64,000 nucleotides of DNA from Thermococcus sp. (GTDB lineage Archaea > Methanobacteriota_B > Thermococci > Thermococcales > Thermococcaceae): assembly GCF_015521605.1 (NCBI RefSeq), contig NZ_WANV01000041.1, forward strand, positions 62,001 to 126,000. The letters are read 5' to 3'. The notes below the pieces were generated by a model. The model saw nothing but the letters and a program-made list of their open reading frames with translations. It ran no database searches and was not told where the DNA came from. The translations under genes were made by a program, and so were the position numbers. The stretch's first letter is position 1. The number at the start of each line of letters is the position of its first letter. This document shows positions 9,435 through 18,234 of this stretch, piece after piece.

Positions 9435-10130
9435 TCACACCACCGCGGCGATCTCAACTATGAACCCAACCCTAGGCTCAACCCTGAAGGGTATTATCTT
9501 CTGGAAGATCCCCATCGCGTTGTTGTACTTCACTATGGTGGCCGAGTTCTTCAGGTCTCCTCCAAAGACCTTCACGCTGAGCCTTATGAGAAGGCTCGAC
9601 GCCTCCTCCAGGATTTTCAGGAACTCCGGGTCTATGTCGGCGGGGTTTACGGTCATTATTATGACCTTCCCAAGGGAGCTCAGCCTCTTGAGGTGGAGCG
9701 AGAACGCCCGTATCTCATCCGTGTCCAGCTCCTGCGGGAGGAGTGCCGAGAGTGAGTCGATTATCATGACATCGCTCTTCCACAGCCTTGGCTCGCCCAC
9801 GAACCTTGAGAGAAACTTTCTCCTGTCGGAGACGCCAACAAGAAGGGGGTAGAGGGAGACGAAGGTGAGACGTCTTTTTATCAGGTCCTGGATTATGCTG
9901 TAACCGAGGGACTCCATCTGGTTTATGAATTCCGGGGTGGTGTACTGGCTGGAGACGTAGGTCGCAGTGTGGTCGTTCTTCAAAAGGCCGTAGAGGAGCC
10001 TCTGGGAGAATATGGACTTACCCGTCCCCCTGTCCCCCTCTATCAGTACTATACTCCCCGCGGGGATTCCCCCGCCAAGGCGCCTGTGGAGCTCATCGTT
10101 GGGTATCTGGATTTTAAGGAGGCTCCCCAT
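9435..10130 (-). CDS. flaH: Archaellum accessory ATP-binding protein FlaH/ArlH
   Basis: A KaiC/RecA-like protein of about 231 residues with Walker A GDRGTGKS near residue 34 and a Walker B-like segment (VMIIDSLSALLP). FlaH binds ATP and regulates the FlaI-FlaJ motor from the cytoplasmic side. Three starts are possible: GTG 10139, ATG 10136 and ATG 10130. I chose 10130 because GGTGAT lies four bases upstream; the flaG stop sits inside that site, so translation is coupled. The gene ends with GTGTGACATG, which hands over to flaI. Confidence 0.93.
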   Translation of the reverse strand: MGSLLKIQIPNDELHRRLGGGIPAGSIVLIEGDRGTGKSIFSQRLLYGLLKNDHTATYVSSQYTTPEFINQMESLGYSIIQDLIKRRLTFVSLYPLLVGVSDRRKFLSRFVGEPRLWKSDVMIIDSLSALLPQELDTDEIRAFSLHLKRLSSLGKVIIMTVNPADIDPEFLKILEEASSLLIRLSVKVFGGDLKNSATIVKYNNAMGIFQKIIPFRVEPRVGFIVEIAAVV

Positions 10131-10135
10131 GGTCA

Positions 10136-10588
10136 TCACCCCACCTCGAACACCAGGGATTTTCTTTTTCCGGTCTCTATGACGACGGTGATCTTGTGAT
10201 AACCGGGTGATGAGATGAACGCGGTCGGGACGTAGATTTTACCGACATCGTAGGGTGCGAGCACCCCGGTTGGATCAAAAGTCAGGTTAGCTGGAGGAAT
10301 TATCGCACCATCGATCATCACGATGACGGAGTTAGGGTCAAAAGGGAAGGAGTCCTTACCGACGTTGCGGACGTAGAAGATGTACGAGGAACCAGAAACG
10401 GGTATGTTCTCGGGGTCGTTAATTATTTCAAAATTAGTTCGCAGGCTGGTCGCCACGTCCTGACCCTTCACGAGAATCCCGCTCGAAATATCCTGAGTAA
10501 CCACGTACAGACCCCCGGCTACCATGCCCGCTACAAGCAGTGACACGATGAACAGCACAAGCTCCGAGACCACTGAACTCGCCATCAT
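10136..10588 (-). CDS. flaG: Archaellum stator protein FlaG/ArlG
   Basis: A 150-residue protein with one N-terminal membrane helix (about residues 8-30) and an extracellular beta-sandwich domain. It matches FlaG, which forms filaments that together with FlaF anchor the archaellum motor to the S-layer. The start codon overlaps the flaF stop (TAATG); a second ATG at 10585 is equally possible, with GGAGGGG upstream. Order flaF-flaG-flaH is the conserved one. Confidence 0.88.
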   Translation of the reverse strand: MMASSVVSELVLFIVSLLVAGMVAGGLYVVTQDISSGILVKGQDVATSLRTNFEIINDPENIPVSGSSYIFYVRNVGKDSFPFDPNSVIVMIDGAIIPPANLTFDPTGVLAPYDVGKIYVPTAFISSPGYHKITVVIETGKRKSLVFEVG

Positions 10589-11091
10589 TACCCCTCCACA
10601 GGGCAGTACCAGGCACTGCTAACCACCTGCGGGGATCCGTTGGTCGTATTTCCGACCCACTTCCATTTTATCTTCAGGCCGCATCCCACCTCCGTGCTCA
10701 CCACGAGGGAATACGTTATCGTGGGGTCGACCTGAAGGTTCTGAACCGTTACGGTCGTCCACTCCCCGGGAAGGAGATATTCCCTGCTGGGAGCCACAAC
10801 GGAGGTCGTTGTTACGACGCCATCGAAGATGTACGTCCACCTTGCCGGCGACAGGGTGCTCCCCTGGTTTGTGATGTTGAAGGTGATGTCGTAGAACCCC
10901 ACTCCAACCGTGTAGTTGTACCCCGTGAGTTCGAGCTCGGAGGTCTTTGTCCTGAGCACCATCTGGTTGTAGTCCTCGGTCGCCTCATGAACCATCGAGT
11001 ATGCGTTCTCGCTGGAGACGTAGAGCATTCCAAAGGAAACCAGCATCGCTATGAGCAGTACTGCAAAGGCCGCTGGTACACTGACCCCCAT
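10588..11091 (-). CDS. flaF: Archaellum stator protein FlaF/ArlF
   Basis: A 167-residue protein with an N-terminal membrane helix (about residues 6-28), then a soluble beta-rich domain with sequons (NYT, NIT, NTT) facing the pseudoperiplasm. FlaF binds the S-layer in characterised archaea and forms the stator with FlaG. It lies 9 bp downstream of flaD/E. Identification rests on size, topology and position between flaD/E and flaG. Confidence 0.87.
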   Translation of the reverse strand: MGVSVPAAFAVLLIAMLVSFGMLYVSSENAYSMVHEATEDYNQMVLRTKTSELELTGYNYTVGVGFYDITFNITNQGSTLSPARWTYIFDGVVTTTSVVAPSREYLLPGEWTTVTVQNLQVDPTITYSLVVSTEVGCGLKIKWKWVGNTTNGSPQVVSSAWYCPVEG

Positions 11092-11100
11092 GGAGATCCC

Positions 11101-12006
11101 CTAAACGCCGTACACGTCTTCCAGCACCCTTCCGATTACCCTCATCTCCCTCTCTATTGCATCCAGCACCTCCCGGGTTATCCTGACACCCCTGAGCCTC
11201 TCGATGAAGAGCAGCGAAACCAGGTGATCCTGTATCGTGAGCTTCTCGTCCGGCCTCCAGTCCGGCTCCCTGTGATGGGGCCTTATGCCCTCCGCGTATC
11301 TGAGCAGAGTGTTCAGCACGTCCTCCGAGATCCAGCCGATCTGGTAGTAGAACTCAAGCACCTCTTCGAGATTCTGCATCCCAACCCTGTCGATGAGGAA
11401 GCCCAGCCACTTCAGTGCCATCATTGTTGAGACCATGTCGTTGGGGATGTGTTCTAGCCTCGCCTTGGTGCGCGGTGGACCGACGAGGACGTCCTTAAGC
11501 TCGGACGGTATTTCAAATCCCTTGGTAAGCTCAAACTCCTTCTCCATAGGCTCTACCTCCGTCGGGTTTTGGGAAGGAGGCTCGGGGGATTGTGTCTCTT
11601 CAACCGAAGATGATTCACTGGCGAGGGACCCCTCACTGAAACCGCCGGCACTCCCGGCCCCCATGATTTCACCGAACTCCACAGCCTGGGCCCCTCCCAC
11701 TGGTCGGTTCTGTGCCTCACCCCACATGGACTGGTTAGCCTGAGCGGCCTGGGAAAGGTTCATCAGGTGATTGCGTATCTCCTCAAGGTACCTGCCTATC
11801 TCATCCACACGGCTGTCGAGCTTGGAGAGCTTCTCGATCTGGCCCGCATAGGTGCGGAGTACCCTGTCAACTATCCTGTCAACCTGCTCTGGGGTCAGTA
11901 TGTCCCTCTTCTTCATGAGCCGGTCTTTGAGGTCGTCGATCAGAAAGTTCGGAACCTTTCCCCTGAGGCGTTTAAGCCTCTCATCAATCTCGGTTTCGGT
12001 AATCAT
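11101..12006 (-). CDS. flaD: Archaellum cytoplasmic protein FlaD/E (ArlD/E)
   Basis: A 301-residue soluble protein. Residues 1-85 are helical and charged with coiled-coil character. A linker of about 85 residues rich in Q, S, E and P follows, and the C-terminal 120 residues form the conserved FlaD/E domain (ALKWLGFLIDRVGMQNLEEVL in outline). FlaD/E with FlaC forms the cytosolic ring that links the motor to chemotaxis through CheF in euryarchaea. The start overlaps the flaC stop (ATGA). There is only one FlaD/E gene in this operon. Confidence 0.9.
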   Translation of the reverse strand: MITETEIDERLKRLRGKVPNFLIDDLKDRLMKKRDILTPEQVDRIVDRVLRTYAGQIEKLSKLDSRVDEIGRYLEEIRNHLMNLSQAAQANQSMWGEAQNRPVGGAQAVEFGEIMGAGSAGGFSEGSLASESSSVEETQSPEPPSQNPTEVEPMEKEFELTKGFEIPSELKDVLVGPPRTKARLEHIPNDMVSTMMALKWLGFLIDRVGMQNLEEVLEFYYQIGWISEDVLNTLLRYAEGIRPHHREPDWRPDEKLTIQDHLVSLLFIERLRGVRITREVLDAIEREMRVIGRVLEDVYGV

Positions 12007-12506
12007 GCCCCTCCCTCCGACATGGCCTCGTATATCAGGTCATCGAGATCCATCCCATCGATTACAAGGAGTCTCAGGTCGGACTTTATTTGAGCAATCT
12101 CAGCCTTCAACCTCTCAATCTCCTCACTCAGCTCCTGAATCTCGCTGAGTAACGGATTAGAGGAATCAACATCCTTAAACGGGTTGATCTGCTGCGAGAC
12201 TATCTCGTAGAGGACCATAACATCCTTTATCACCTTATCCAGACGGTCTATCTCCTCGCGGAGCTCGTTAATCTGGGTCTTGAGGGTGTCAATGCTCACC
12301 TTTATCCGCGGGATGTCGTTCTCGATCTCGTTTACCCTGGTCATCACCTGGGTCAGAAGCTCCTCCTCTTCCTTCGTCCTCTGGGGGGTCTCCTCTGCGG
12401 CCTCCTGCTCCAGCTCATCGAGCTTGATTATCTCCCTGTTGTCCTCAGGCTTGGCCTCCCCCTCCTTTTTCTTCTTGAACTTGTTTTTCAGGTACGAAAA
12501 CGACAT
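12003..12506 (-). CDS. flaC: Archaellum cytoplasmic protein FlaC/ArlC
   Basis: A 167-residue protein. A basic N-terminus (YLKNKFKKKKEG) is followed by an almost continuous charged heptad-like coiled coil (about residues 45-150) and an acidic tail. This fits FlaC, a partner of FlaD/E in the cytoplasmic archaellum complex. ATG 12506 with GGTGGTTGGA upstream is preferred over the in-frame codon at 12560, which would overlap flaB. It lies 50 bp downstream of the flaB stop. Confidence 0.9.
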   Translation of the reverse strand: MSFSYLKNKFKKKKEGEAKPEDNREIIKLDELEQEAAEETPQRTKEEEELLTQVMTRVNEIENDIPRIKVSIDTLKTQINELREEIDRLDKVIKDVMVLYEIVSQQINPFKDVDSSNPLLSEIQELSEEIERLKAEIAQIKSDLRLLVIDGMDLDDLIYEAMSEGGA

Positions 12507-12556
12507 TCCAACCACCCGCGAGGAGATTAGTGGAAAAAGGAAAGGTGGCAGGGGCT

Positions 12557-13210
12557 TCACTTGAGGTCGACAATCTTGTCGGTGGTGCTGAGACCGTAGG
12601 CGGTCGGGGTGATGACTTTGGTGTAGCCCGGAGCACCGAACTCCGGAACGACCCTGATGGTTATCGGGGTCCTCGGCTCAACACCGCCAAAGACAGCGGT
12701 GAGATTGACGGTCAGAAGGGCAATGTCCCCGGTGGTGAGGGTCGGGATGTTTCCGCTGAGGGAGCTGTCGGCATCCTGGACGATGAGGATTCCGAAGTGG
12801 GTTCCATCAACCAGGGTGCTGTTCCAAGCGGCAGAGGTTGTGTCAAACATGTCCCCGCTTATGGTGGCCTTGGCGTTTCCGTAGGAGAGAACGACCTGCT
12901 TCTGGCCGTTGTCGAGGTAGATCTTGGTCTGGTTGAGGTCAATCGGAGTGCTTCCGGCGTTAAGGGAGACCTGTATTGTCATCAGGGTCATGTTGTTTGC
13001 GCTCGGAGCGTAGCCGGTTACCGCGTCAATCTTTATGCCCGTTGAAACCTCCTGGGTGGTCTGCCTGCCCGTGGCCTCCGCCCTCTGCTGGAGGTAGCCG
13101 CTGGTGTTGATGAGAACCGCGGCAGCCACTGCGGCCACTAGAACCATGGCTATGAACACTATCAGGGTACCGATGCCGACGGCACCCCTCTTCTTCTTCA
13201 GCAACCTCAT
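12557..13210 (-). CDS. flaB: Archaellin (flagellin) FlaB/ArlB
   Basis: A 217-residue major filament protein with a class III signal: basic leader MRLLKKKRG, predicted cleavage after Gly9 by FlaK/PibD, then the hydrophobic [18 protein letters not shown] core that forms the filament centre. Four NxS/T sequons (NMT, NQT, NST, NLT) in the outer domain suggest N-glycosylation. It is the only archaellin gene in this operon, whereas some relatives have several. The first gene of the operon has a TTTATAT box at 13261-13267 and TACATA motifs upstream. Confidence 0.95.
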   Translation of the reverse strand: MRLLKKKRGAVGIGTLIVFIAMVLVAAVAAAVLINTSGYLQQRAEATGRQTTQEVSTGIKIDAVTGYAPSANNMTLMTIQVSLNAGSTPIDLNQTKIYLDNGQKQVVLSYGNAKATISGDMFDTTSAAWNSTLVDGTHFGILIVQDADSSLSGNIPTLTTGDIALLTVNLTAVFGGVEPRTPITIRVVPEFGAPGYTKVITPTAYGLSTTDKIVDLK

Positions 13211-13260
13211 CTCCTGGCACCTCCGTTAGGGATTTTGCAATATATCTTAGTGTCCTTTGG

Positions 13261-13319
13261 ATATAAATCGATTTTTTGTTGGTAATTATGTAGAAACTGG
13301 TGTACCTACATATGTAGGT
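13261..13319 (-). promoter_or_regulatory. flaB operon promoter with three TACATA motifs and a 16-bp palindrome
   Basis: Read on the minus strand, a TATA box TTTATAT occupies 13267-13261, about 50 bp before the flaB ATG. Just upstream are TACATA at 13287-13292 (minus strand), 13307-13312 (plus) and 13311-13316 (minus). The last two overlap within the perfect palindrome ACCTACATATGTAGGT at 13304-13319. As I recall, TACATA is the site reported for the EarA activator of the Methanococcus archaellum operon, and an EarA-like gene lies 1.1 kb upstream. A separate inverted repeat, CTCCAAG (13328-13334) and CTTGGAG (13370-13376), may belong to the end of the methyltransferase transcript. Confidence 0.65.
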
Positions 13320-13393
13320 TGATACTACTCCAAGAAATAACTGCAGATTGGGATATTCTACAACATACTCTTGGAGGGTGTGAAGACAGAACG

Positions 13394-14356
13394 TTACATC
13401 AGGCGCGTAACCAGCAGGACAGATTTTCCCAGGGGGTCAACCTTCACGTCGTAGGGGCTCTCCTCAACAGCGTGAATAACCTCGGTTGAGCTCGGGAAGC
13501 GAACAAATTCTCTCGTGAGGCTCTCAAAGAACTCCATGGCCGCTATCAATGGGTAGTTGTCCCGGAACGGTTCAACTATAGCGAGCTTCCCTCCAGGGCT
13601 TAAGGTACCAATGGCCCTTTTAACCGCCGCACCCGGGTTTTCCAGGTACTCAAGGACGAAGCTCATCACAACGGCGTCGTAGGTATTCTTGACCACGAAT
13701 TTTCTTATGTCCATCTCCCTCAGGAGCACCCAGTCCATACGGGCGTTTCTGACACGGGTCTGTGCAATGCTCAGAAGCCCGGGGGAAAAATCCACTCCAA
13801 CGTACTTCCCGTTGGGCCCCACTGCCTCTCCCAGCTCCACTGGGGAAACAGAGCCACAGCCGAGGTCAAGAACCCTCGCCCCGTCTTCAAGACCAAGAAC
13901 CTCCACTAGGAGCTGCCGGTACGTCCTGTTGAGATCCATCAGCAGGCGCATGTCCCAGAAGTCGGCACCCTTGTCAAAGTCCATGAGTATCTTCGGGTGC
14001 TCCGCAGATATGAAGGCGTAGTCCGCCATCTTGTATATCTCCTCGAGTATCTGGATCCAGTCAGAGAGCAGCCTTCCGGCGTCGTCGGCGCTTAGGTTGA
14101 ACTCGTACGAAAAGCCAGGGACTCTCAGAATGCCCTCGGACTCATCGACAATGCCAAGGGCGATGTACGTGTCGATTAGCTTGCCGAGGTACTCCTTGTT
14201 GGAAACCGAAATCGCGGCCAACAGCTCTTCGCGAGTCGCTCCGTTCGCGAGCCTGCGGAAGATATCGTGCTTCAGCCCGAGCTTGAAAAGGTGTGCAAGG
14301 GAGATGTCCATCATGGCTTCAAGGTTCTTGTCGATGACTTCGATCAGTGCGTTCAT
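13394..14356 (-). CDS. SAM-dependent methyltransferase linked to the archaellum operon
   Basis: A 320-residue class I methyltransferase. The N-terminal ~100 residues are helical and look like the winged-helix dimerisation domain of O-methyltransferases. Motif I is VLDLGCGSVSPVELGE near residue 163, an acidic motif II VGVDFS follows, and a motif near LSPGGKLAIVEPF closes the fold. ATG 14356 is preferred over GTG 14365 because AGGTGA lies about six bases upstream. It begins 10 bp after the earA-like stop, so the two form one operon directly ahead of flaB. The substrate is unknown; archaellin, its glycan or a chemotaxis component are options by position. Confidence 0.8.
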   Translation of the reverse strand: MNALIEVIDKNLEAMMDISLAHLFKLGLKHDIFRRLANGATREELLAAISVSNKEYLGKLIDTYIALGIVDESEGILRVPGFSYEFNLSADDAGRLLSDWIQILEEIYKMADYAFISAEHPKILMDFDKGADFWDMRLLMDLNRTYRQLLVEVLGLEDGARVLDLGCGSVSPVELGEAVGPNGKYVGVDFSPGLLSIAQTRVRNARMDWVLLREMDIRKFVVKNTYDAVVMSFVLEYLENPGAAVKRAIGTLSPGGKLAIVEPFRDNYPLIAAMEFFESLTREFVRFPSSTEVIHAVEESPYDVKVDPLGKSVLLVTRLM

Positions 14357-14366
14357 CCCAGTCACC

Positions 14367-14687
14367 TCATGTGTACCTTGAATAGTAGGAGTGGTAGGAC
14401 TTCAGGAGCTTGACGACCTGTTTCCCGTATTCTGTGAGCCGGTAGTACTTGAAGCCCTTTTCAGTAACGACCTCGACAAGGCCGAGACTCACGAGGGAGC
14501 TGTGGCCGTTGTACCGGTTACCAAGGCCTATAAGAGCACCCTTCACATTTGAGGGGTCTGATTTAACCACCCTCGCAATTTCAGAGAGGTAGGTGGGGGT
14601 GGGATATATTTCATCGAGATAGAAGAGTATCCTCTTCCTTAACTCGCTGCGATTGATGGAACGTATTACAAAGGGATCAATAAACAT
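14367..14687 (-). CDS. earA: EarA-like winged-helix activator of the archaellum operon
   Basis: A 106-residue DNA-binding protein made of one winged helix-turn-helix domain (ELRKRILFYLDEIYPTPTYL, then SEIARVVKSDPSNVKGALIGL, then a wing at VTEKGFKYYRLTEYG). Size, fold and position next to the archaellum operon match EarA, the euryarchaeal archaellum activator. ATG 14687 is chosen over an upstream in-frame codon at 14744; GGGGGAT lies upstream and TATA-like TCTTTAATTA near 14719. Putative target sites lie before flaB. The name is inferred from context and fold, not from a search. Confidence 0.7.
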   Translation of the reverse strand: MFIDPFVIRSINRSELRKRILFYLDEIYPTPTYLSEIARVVKSDPSNVKGALIGLGNRYNGHSSLVSLGLVEVVTEKGFKYYRLTEYGKQVVKLLKSYHSYYSRYT

Positions 14688-15149
14688 TTGAACATCCCCC
14701 CACCACAACCCCACAATAATTAAAGATTCTACAGTCCTCGCCAAAATAAATTGGGCGCAATACTATATAAGTGTTACTATTTGTGAACTAATAGCCCTTT
14801 TCAACTTATCAAAATGTAATTATTATGCCGATAAATATTCCATAATCGAAGATTTCTCCAGTTTGGATAAAATCCATGCCAAGAATTGGACCACCCCCAA
14901 CACCTTCGATGTTGCCCAACACGGTATGTTGTCATATTTTGACCAAAACCTCCCAACGTATGATGAGATGACAACCAATGTAACAAAGGATTTAAATTAG
15001 GGTTTTCAAACCTACACCCATGCCGTTGATGATAGTTGTCAAGCACAGAATTGGGGCGTTTCCGCTCTGGATAAATTGACGCTTTTCTGACTAGTCTCCA
15101 ATCGCTACCGTTATAAACTCCCCCTTCAAAGCCTCTGGAGGTGGTAATG
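14688..15149 (+). other. AT-rich intergenic region with a possible decayed reading frame
   Basis: This region carries the earA promoter at its left end and the asnS promoter (TTATAAAC near 15109) at its right end. Between them the DNA is AT-rich, unlike nearby genes. One plus-strand frame is open from about 14702 to a TAG at 14996-14998. Its last part reads like protein (KNWTTPNTFDVAQHGMLSYF, then DQNLPTYDEM), but no start codon with a ribosome site is visible. I could not assign it; it may be a gene remnant or chance. Confidence 0.35.
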
Positions 15150-16442
15150 ATGATTGATAAGGTTTATTGCGCCGACGTTCGGCCCGATATGGAAGGTAAG
15201 CGCGTTAAACTCGCCGGATGGGTTTACAGGAAGAGAGAAGTCGGAAAAAAGGTGTTCATAGTCCTCCGTGACTCAAGCGGAATAGTCCAGGTAATATTCA
15301 AGAAGGAGCTGAGCGAGGAAGCCTACGCCGAGGCAAAGAAAGCCGGAATAGAGTCCAGCGTGATAGTCGAGGGTACTGTTAAGGCGGACCCCCGCGCCCC
15401 CACGGGGGTTGAGATACAGGCGGACAGGATTCAGATCGTCCAGAACGTTGACTTCTTCCCGATAACCAAGGACGCCAGCGACGAGTTCCTGCTTGACGTC
15501 AGGCACCTCCACCTCCACTCGCCGAAGGTTGCGGGCATAATGAAGGTCAAGGCAACCATGATGCAGGCCGCCCGTGAGTGGCTCCTCCAGGACGGCTGGT
15601 ACGAGGTCTTCCCGCCGATACTCGTCACGGGAGCAGTTGAGGGCGGCGCGACGCTCTTCAAGCTCAAGTACTTCGACAAGACAGCATACCTCAGCCAGTC
15701 TGCACAGCTCTACCTTGAGGCGGCAATATTTGGCCTTGAAAAGGTCTGGTCGCTCACGCCGAGCTTCAGAGCCGAGAAGAGCCGGACGAGGAGGCACCTC
15801 ACCGAGTTCTGGCACCTTGAGCTTGAGGCCGCCTGGATGGATCTCTGGGACATCATGAAGGTCGAGGAGGAGCTGGTGAGCTACATGGTGCAGAGGACCC
15901 TCGAACTCAGGAAGAGCGACATCGAGACCTTCAGAAAGGACTTCACAACCCTCAAGAACACCGTTCCGCCCTTCCCGAGGATAAGCTACGACGAGGCCAT
16001 AGACATCCTCCAGAGCAAGGGCGTTCAGATAGAGTGGGGAGAGGACATGGGCGCCGACGAGGAGAGAATCCTCACCCAGGAGTTCGAGAGCCCGTTCTTC
16101 GTCTACGGCTATCCGAAGCACATCAAGGCATTCTACATGAAGGAGGACCCGGAGGATCCGAGGAAGGTTCTAGCGGCAGACATGCTGGCGCCAGAGGGAT
16201 ACGGAGAGGTGATAGGTGGCTCACAGCGTGAGGACGACTACGACAAGCTCGTGCAGAGGATTCTCGATGAGGGTATGGATCCCAAGGACTACGAGTGGTA
16301 CCTTGACCTCAGGAAGTACGGTTCAGTCCCCCACAGCGGCTTCGGCCTCGGCTTAGAGAGGCTCGTCGCATGGGTGCTGAAGCTCGACCACGTCCGCTGG
16401 GCCACGCTCTTCCCGAGGACGCCGAGCAGGCTGTATCCGTGA
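15150..16442 (+). CDS. asnS: Asparaginyl-tRNA synthetase
   Basis: A 430-residue class IIb synthetase that charges tRNA-Asn. An N-terminal OB-fold anticodon-binding domain (about 15-105) precedes the catalytic domain with motif 2 (PSFRAEKSRTRRHLTEFWHLE) and motif 3 (GFGLGLERLVAWVL). I recognise it as AsnRS rather than AspRS from its close resemblance to the Pyrococcus AsnRS sequence as I recall it, including the ending near FPRTPSRLYP. Two adjacent ATGs exist; 15150 has GGAGGTG six bases upstream and gives the expected MIDKVYC start. The TATA box lies near 15109. Confidence 0.92.
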   Translation: MIDKVYCADVRPDMEGKRVKLAGWVYRKREVGKKVFIVLRDSSGIVQVIFKKELSEEAYAEAKKAGIESSVIVEGTVKADPRAPTGVEIQADRIQIVQNVDFFPITKDASDEFLLDVRHLHLHSPKVAGIMKVKATMMQAAREWLLQDGWYEVFPPILVTGAVEGGATLFKLKYFDKTAYLSQSAQLYLEAAIFGLEKVWSLTPSFRAEKSRTRRHLTEFWHLELEAAWMDLWDIMKVEEELVSYMVQRTLELRKSDIETFRKDFTTLKNTVPPFPRISYDEAIDILQSKGVQIEWGEDMGADEERILTQEFESPFFVYGYPKHIKAFYMKEDPEDPRKVLAADMLAPEGYGEVIGGSQREDDYDKLVQRILDEGMDPKDYEWYLDLRKYGSVPHSGFGLGLERLVAWVLKLDHVRWATLFPRTPSRLYP

Positions 16443-16924
<482 letters not shown>

Positions 16925-16985
16925 TCGCTCCTATGCTTTTGGGGCGCTCTTATAAAAGTTGCGGTGGGGAGAAGAGGAAGAAGCC

Positions 16986-18122
16986 TCACCGCCTCCTCCC
17001 GAGGAGGAGCGGTACCAGGGCAAGACCTACCAACAGGGCCGGCCCGCAGATTCCGTTGTTCTCCCCGGATGCCGTCGTGGTCGTCTTCCCGAGTATCTCG
17101 TCCGGGCTCTTGCCCTCTATCATGAGTGCCGTCCACTGCTTGAGCCAGAGGTCGTAGTTGTTCTCGATCTCCTTGGGGTCAACGGTCACGGGCTTGTCTA
17201 TCTTCACCGCGTATTTGAAAACCTCAGGGGTCTGAACGTTTTTGTTGACGGGGTACATCCACTGGTTGAGCGGGAGCTTTTCCTGGGCCTCCTCGCTTAT
17301 GAGGAACTCGATGAACTTCTTTGCCAGCTCCGGGTGCTTAGCGCCCTTGACTATCCCGGCGCCCTCTATCTGGAGGTAGTTGCCCTCCTTGAACGCCACC
17401 GCACCGACGTTGGTGTTGTTGTCGTAGTAAACGGTCGCGGCTGGTGAGGTGGCGTAGCTGAGGACGAGCGGGTATTCACCCTTGGTGAAGGCGTTCCAGG
17501 CAGCGCTCCAGCCCTCGACTATCTGGACGTCGTTCTCCTTGAGCTTCTCCCAGTAGTTCAGCCAGTCGTCACCGTAGACCGCTATCGTCCAGAGGAGGAA
17601 GGCCATTCCCGGCGAGCTGGTGCGCGGGTCTTCGATTATCAGCTTGCCTTTCCACTCCGGCTTGGTGAGGTCTTCGAGACTTGCCGGTGGGTTCTGAACC
17701 ATGTCCTTGCGGTAGTTTATCGCTATGAAGCCGTAGTCGTAGGGGGTTAGGTGGAAGGTCGGGTCAAACTTCTCAATTATCCAGTCGGGAATAACGTCCG
17801 CATTGGCCGGCTTGTACGGCTCCAGTATTCCCGCGTCAATGGCCTTGGCCAGGTAGCTGTTGTCTATGCCCACCACAACGTCCGCCTGGGGGTTGTCCTT
17901 CTCAAGGATGAGCCTGTTGAGAACCTCCCCCGCGTCGCCGATGAGGACAAGGTTCACCTTGACGCCGTACTTCTGCTCAAAAATCGGGACGATCTCCTTC
18001 ATCCACCACTCTATGCTGTCGTAGGAGTAGACCGTCAGCTGCTCCTGGGCTTTAACGGGCTTTGCCGCCCAGAGGGCACCGAGGAGCAGGAAGGTGAGCA
18101 GCAGGGTGGCAAGCTTTCTCAT
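16986..18122 (-). CDS. ABC solute-binding protein, ThiB-like, with CGP-CTERM tail
   Basis: A 378-residue secreted binding protein. After a signal peptide (about residues 1-25) it begins LTVYSYDSIEWW, resembling thiamine-binding ThiB/TbpA and iron-type family 1 binding proteins. The periplasmic-binding fold runs to about residue 340. A Thr/Ser-rich linker leads to a C-terminal tail with the invariant CGP, a hydrophobic helix and GRRR, the CGP-CTERM sorting signal of Thermococcaceae. No permease or ATPase is adjacent, so its transporter partner must lie elsewhere or it is an orphan. SD GGAGGTGG precedes ATG 18122; TATA-like AGCTTTTTAA lies near 18175. Confidence 0.85.
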   Translation of the reverse strand: MRKLATLLLTFLLLGALWAAKPVKAQEQLTVYSYDSIEWWMKEIVPIFEQKYGVKVNLVLIGDAGEVLNRLILEKDNPQADVVVGIDNSYLAKAIDAGILEPYKPANADVIPDWIIEKFDPTFHLTPYDYGFIAINYRKDMVQNPPASLEDLTKPEWKGKLIIEDPRTSSPGMAFLLWTIAVYGDDWLNYWEKLKENDVQIVEGWSAAWNAFTKGEYPLVLSYATSPAATVYYDNNTNVGAVAFKEGNYLQIEGAGIVKGAKHPELAKKFIEFLISEEAQEKLPLNQWMYPVNKNVQTPEVFKYAVKIDKPVTVDPKEIENNYDLWLKQWTALMIEGKSPDEILGKTTTTASGENNGICGPALLVGLALVPLLLGRRR

Positions 18123-18234
18123 TTTTCCACCTCCATGAACGGGTTTTGGGTTTCCATAAGGGGGTAATAGACGGGATTAAAAAGCTTTGCGCCCCAGAAC
18201 TGTGTCCTAAAAAGTAAGGAGAGACAGAGAATGG

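Noticed and set aside
14801-15046. 81-codon minus-strand frame between earA and asnS
   Set aside because: Its composition (many Trp, His, Asn) is unlike a protein and it has no ribosome site; the opposite strand reads more plausibly.
15150-16442. Aspartyl-tRNA synthetase
   Set aside because: Class IIb motifs fit both, but the N-terminus and C-terminus resemble archaeal AsnRS and not the archaeal AspRS sequence I recall.
18123-18234. TPP-type riboswitch ahead of the ThiB-like gene
   Set aside because: The leader is short (about 30 bases after the expected start) and lacks the conserved riboswitch core.
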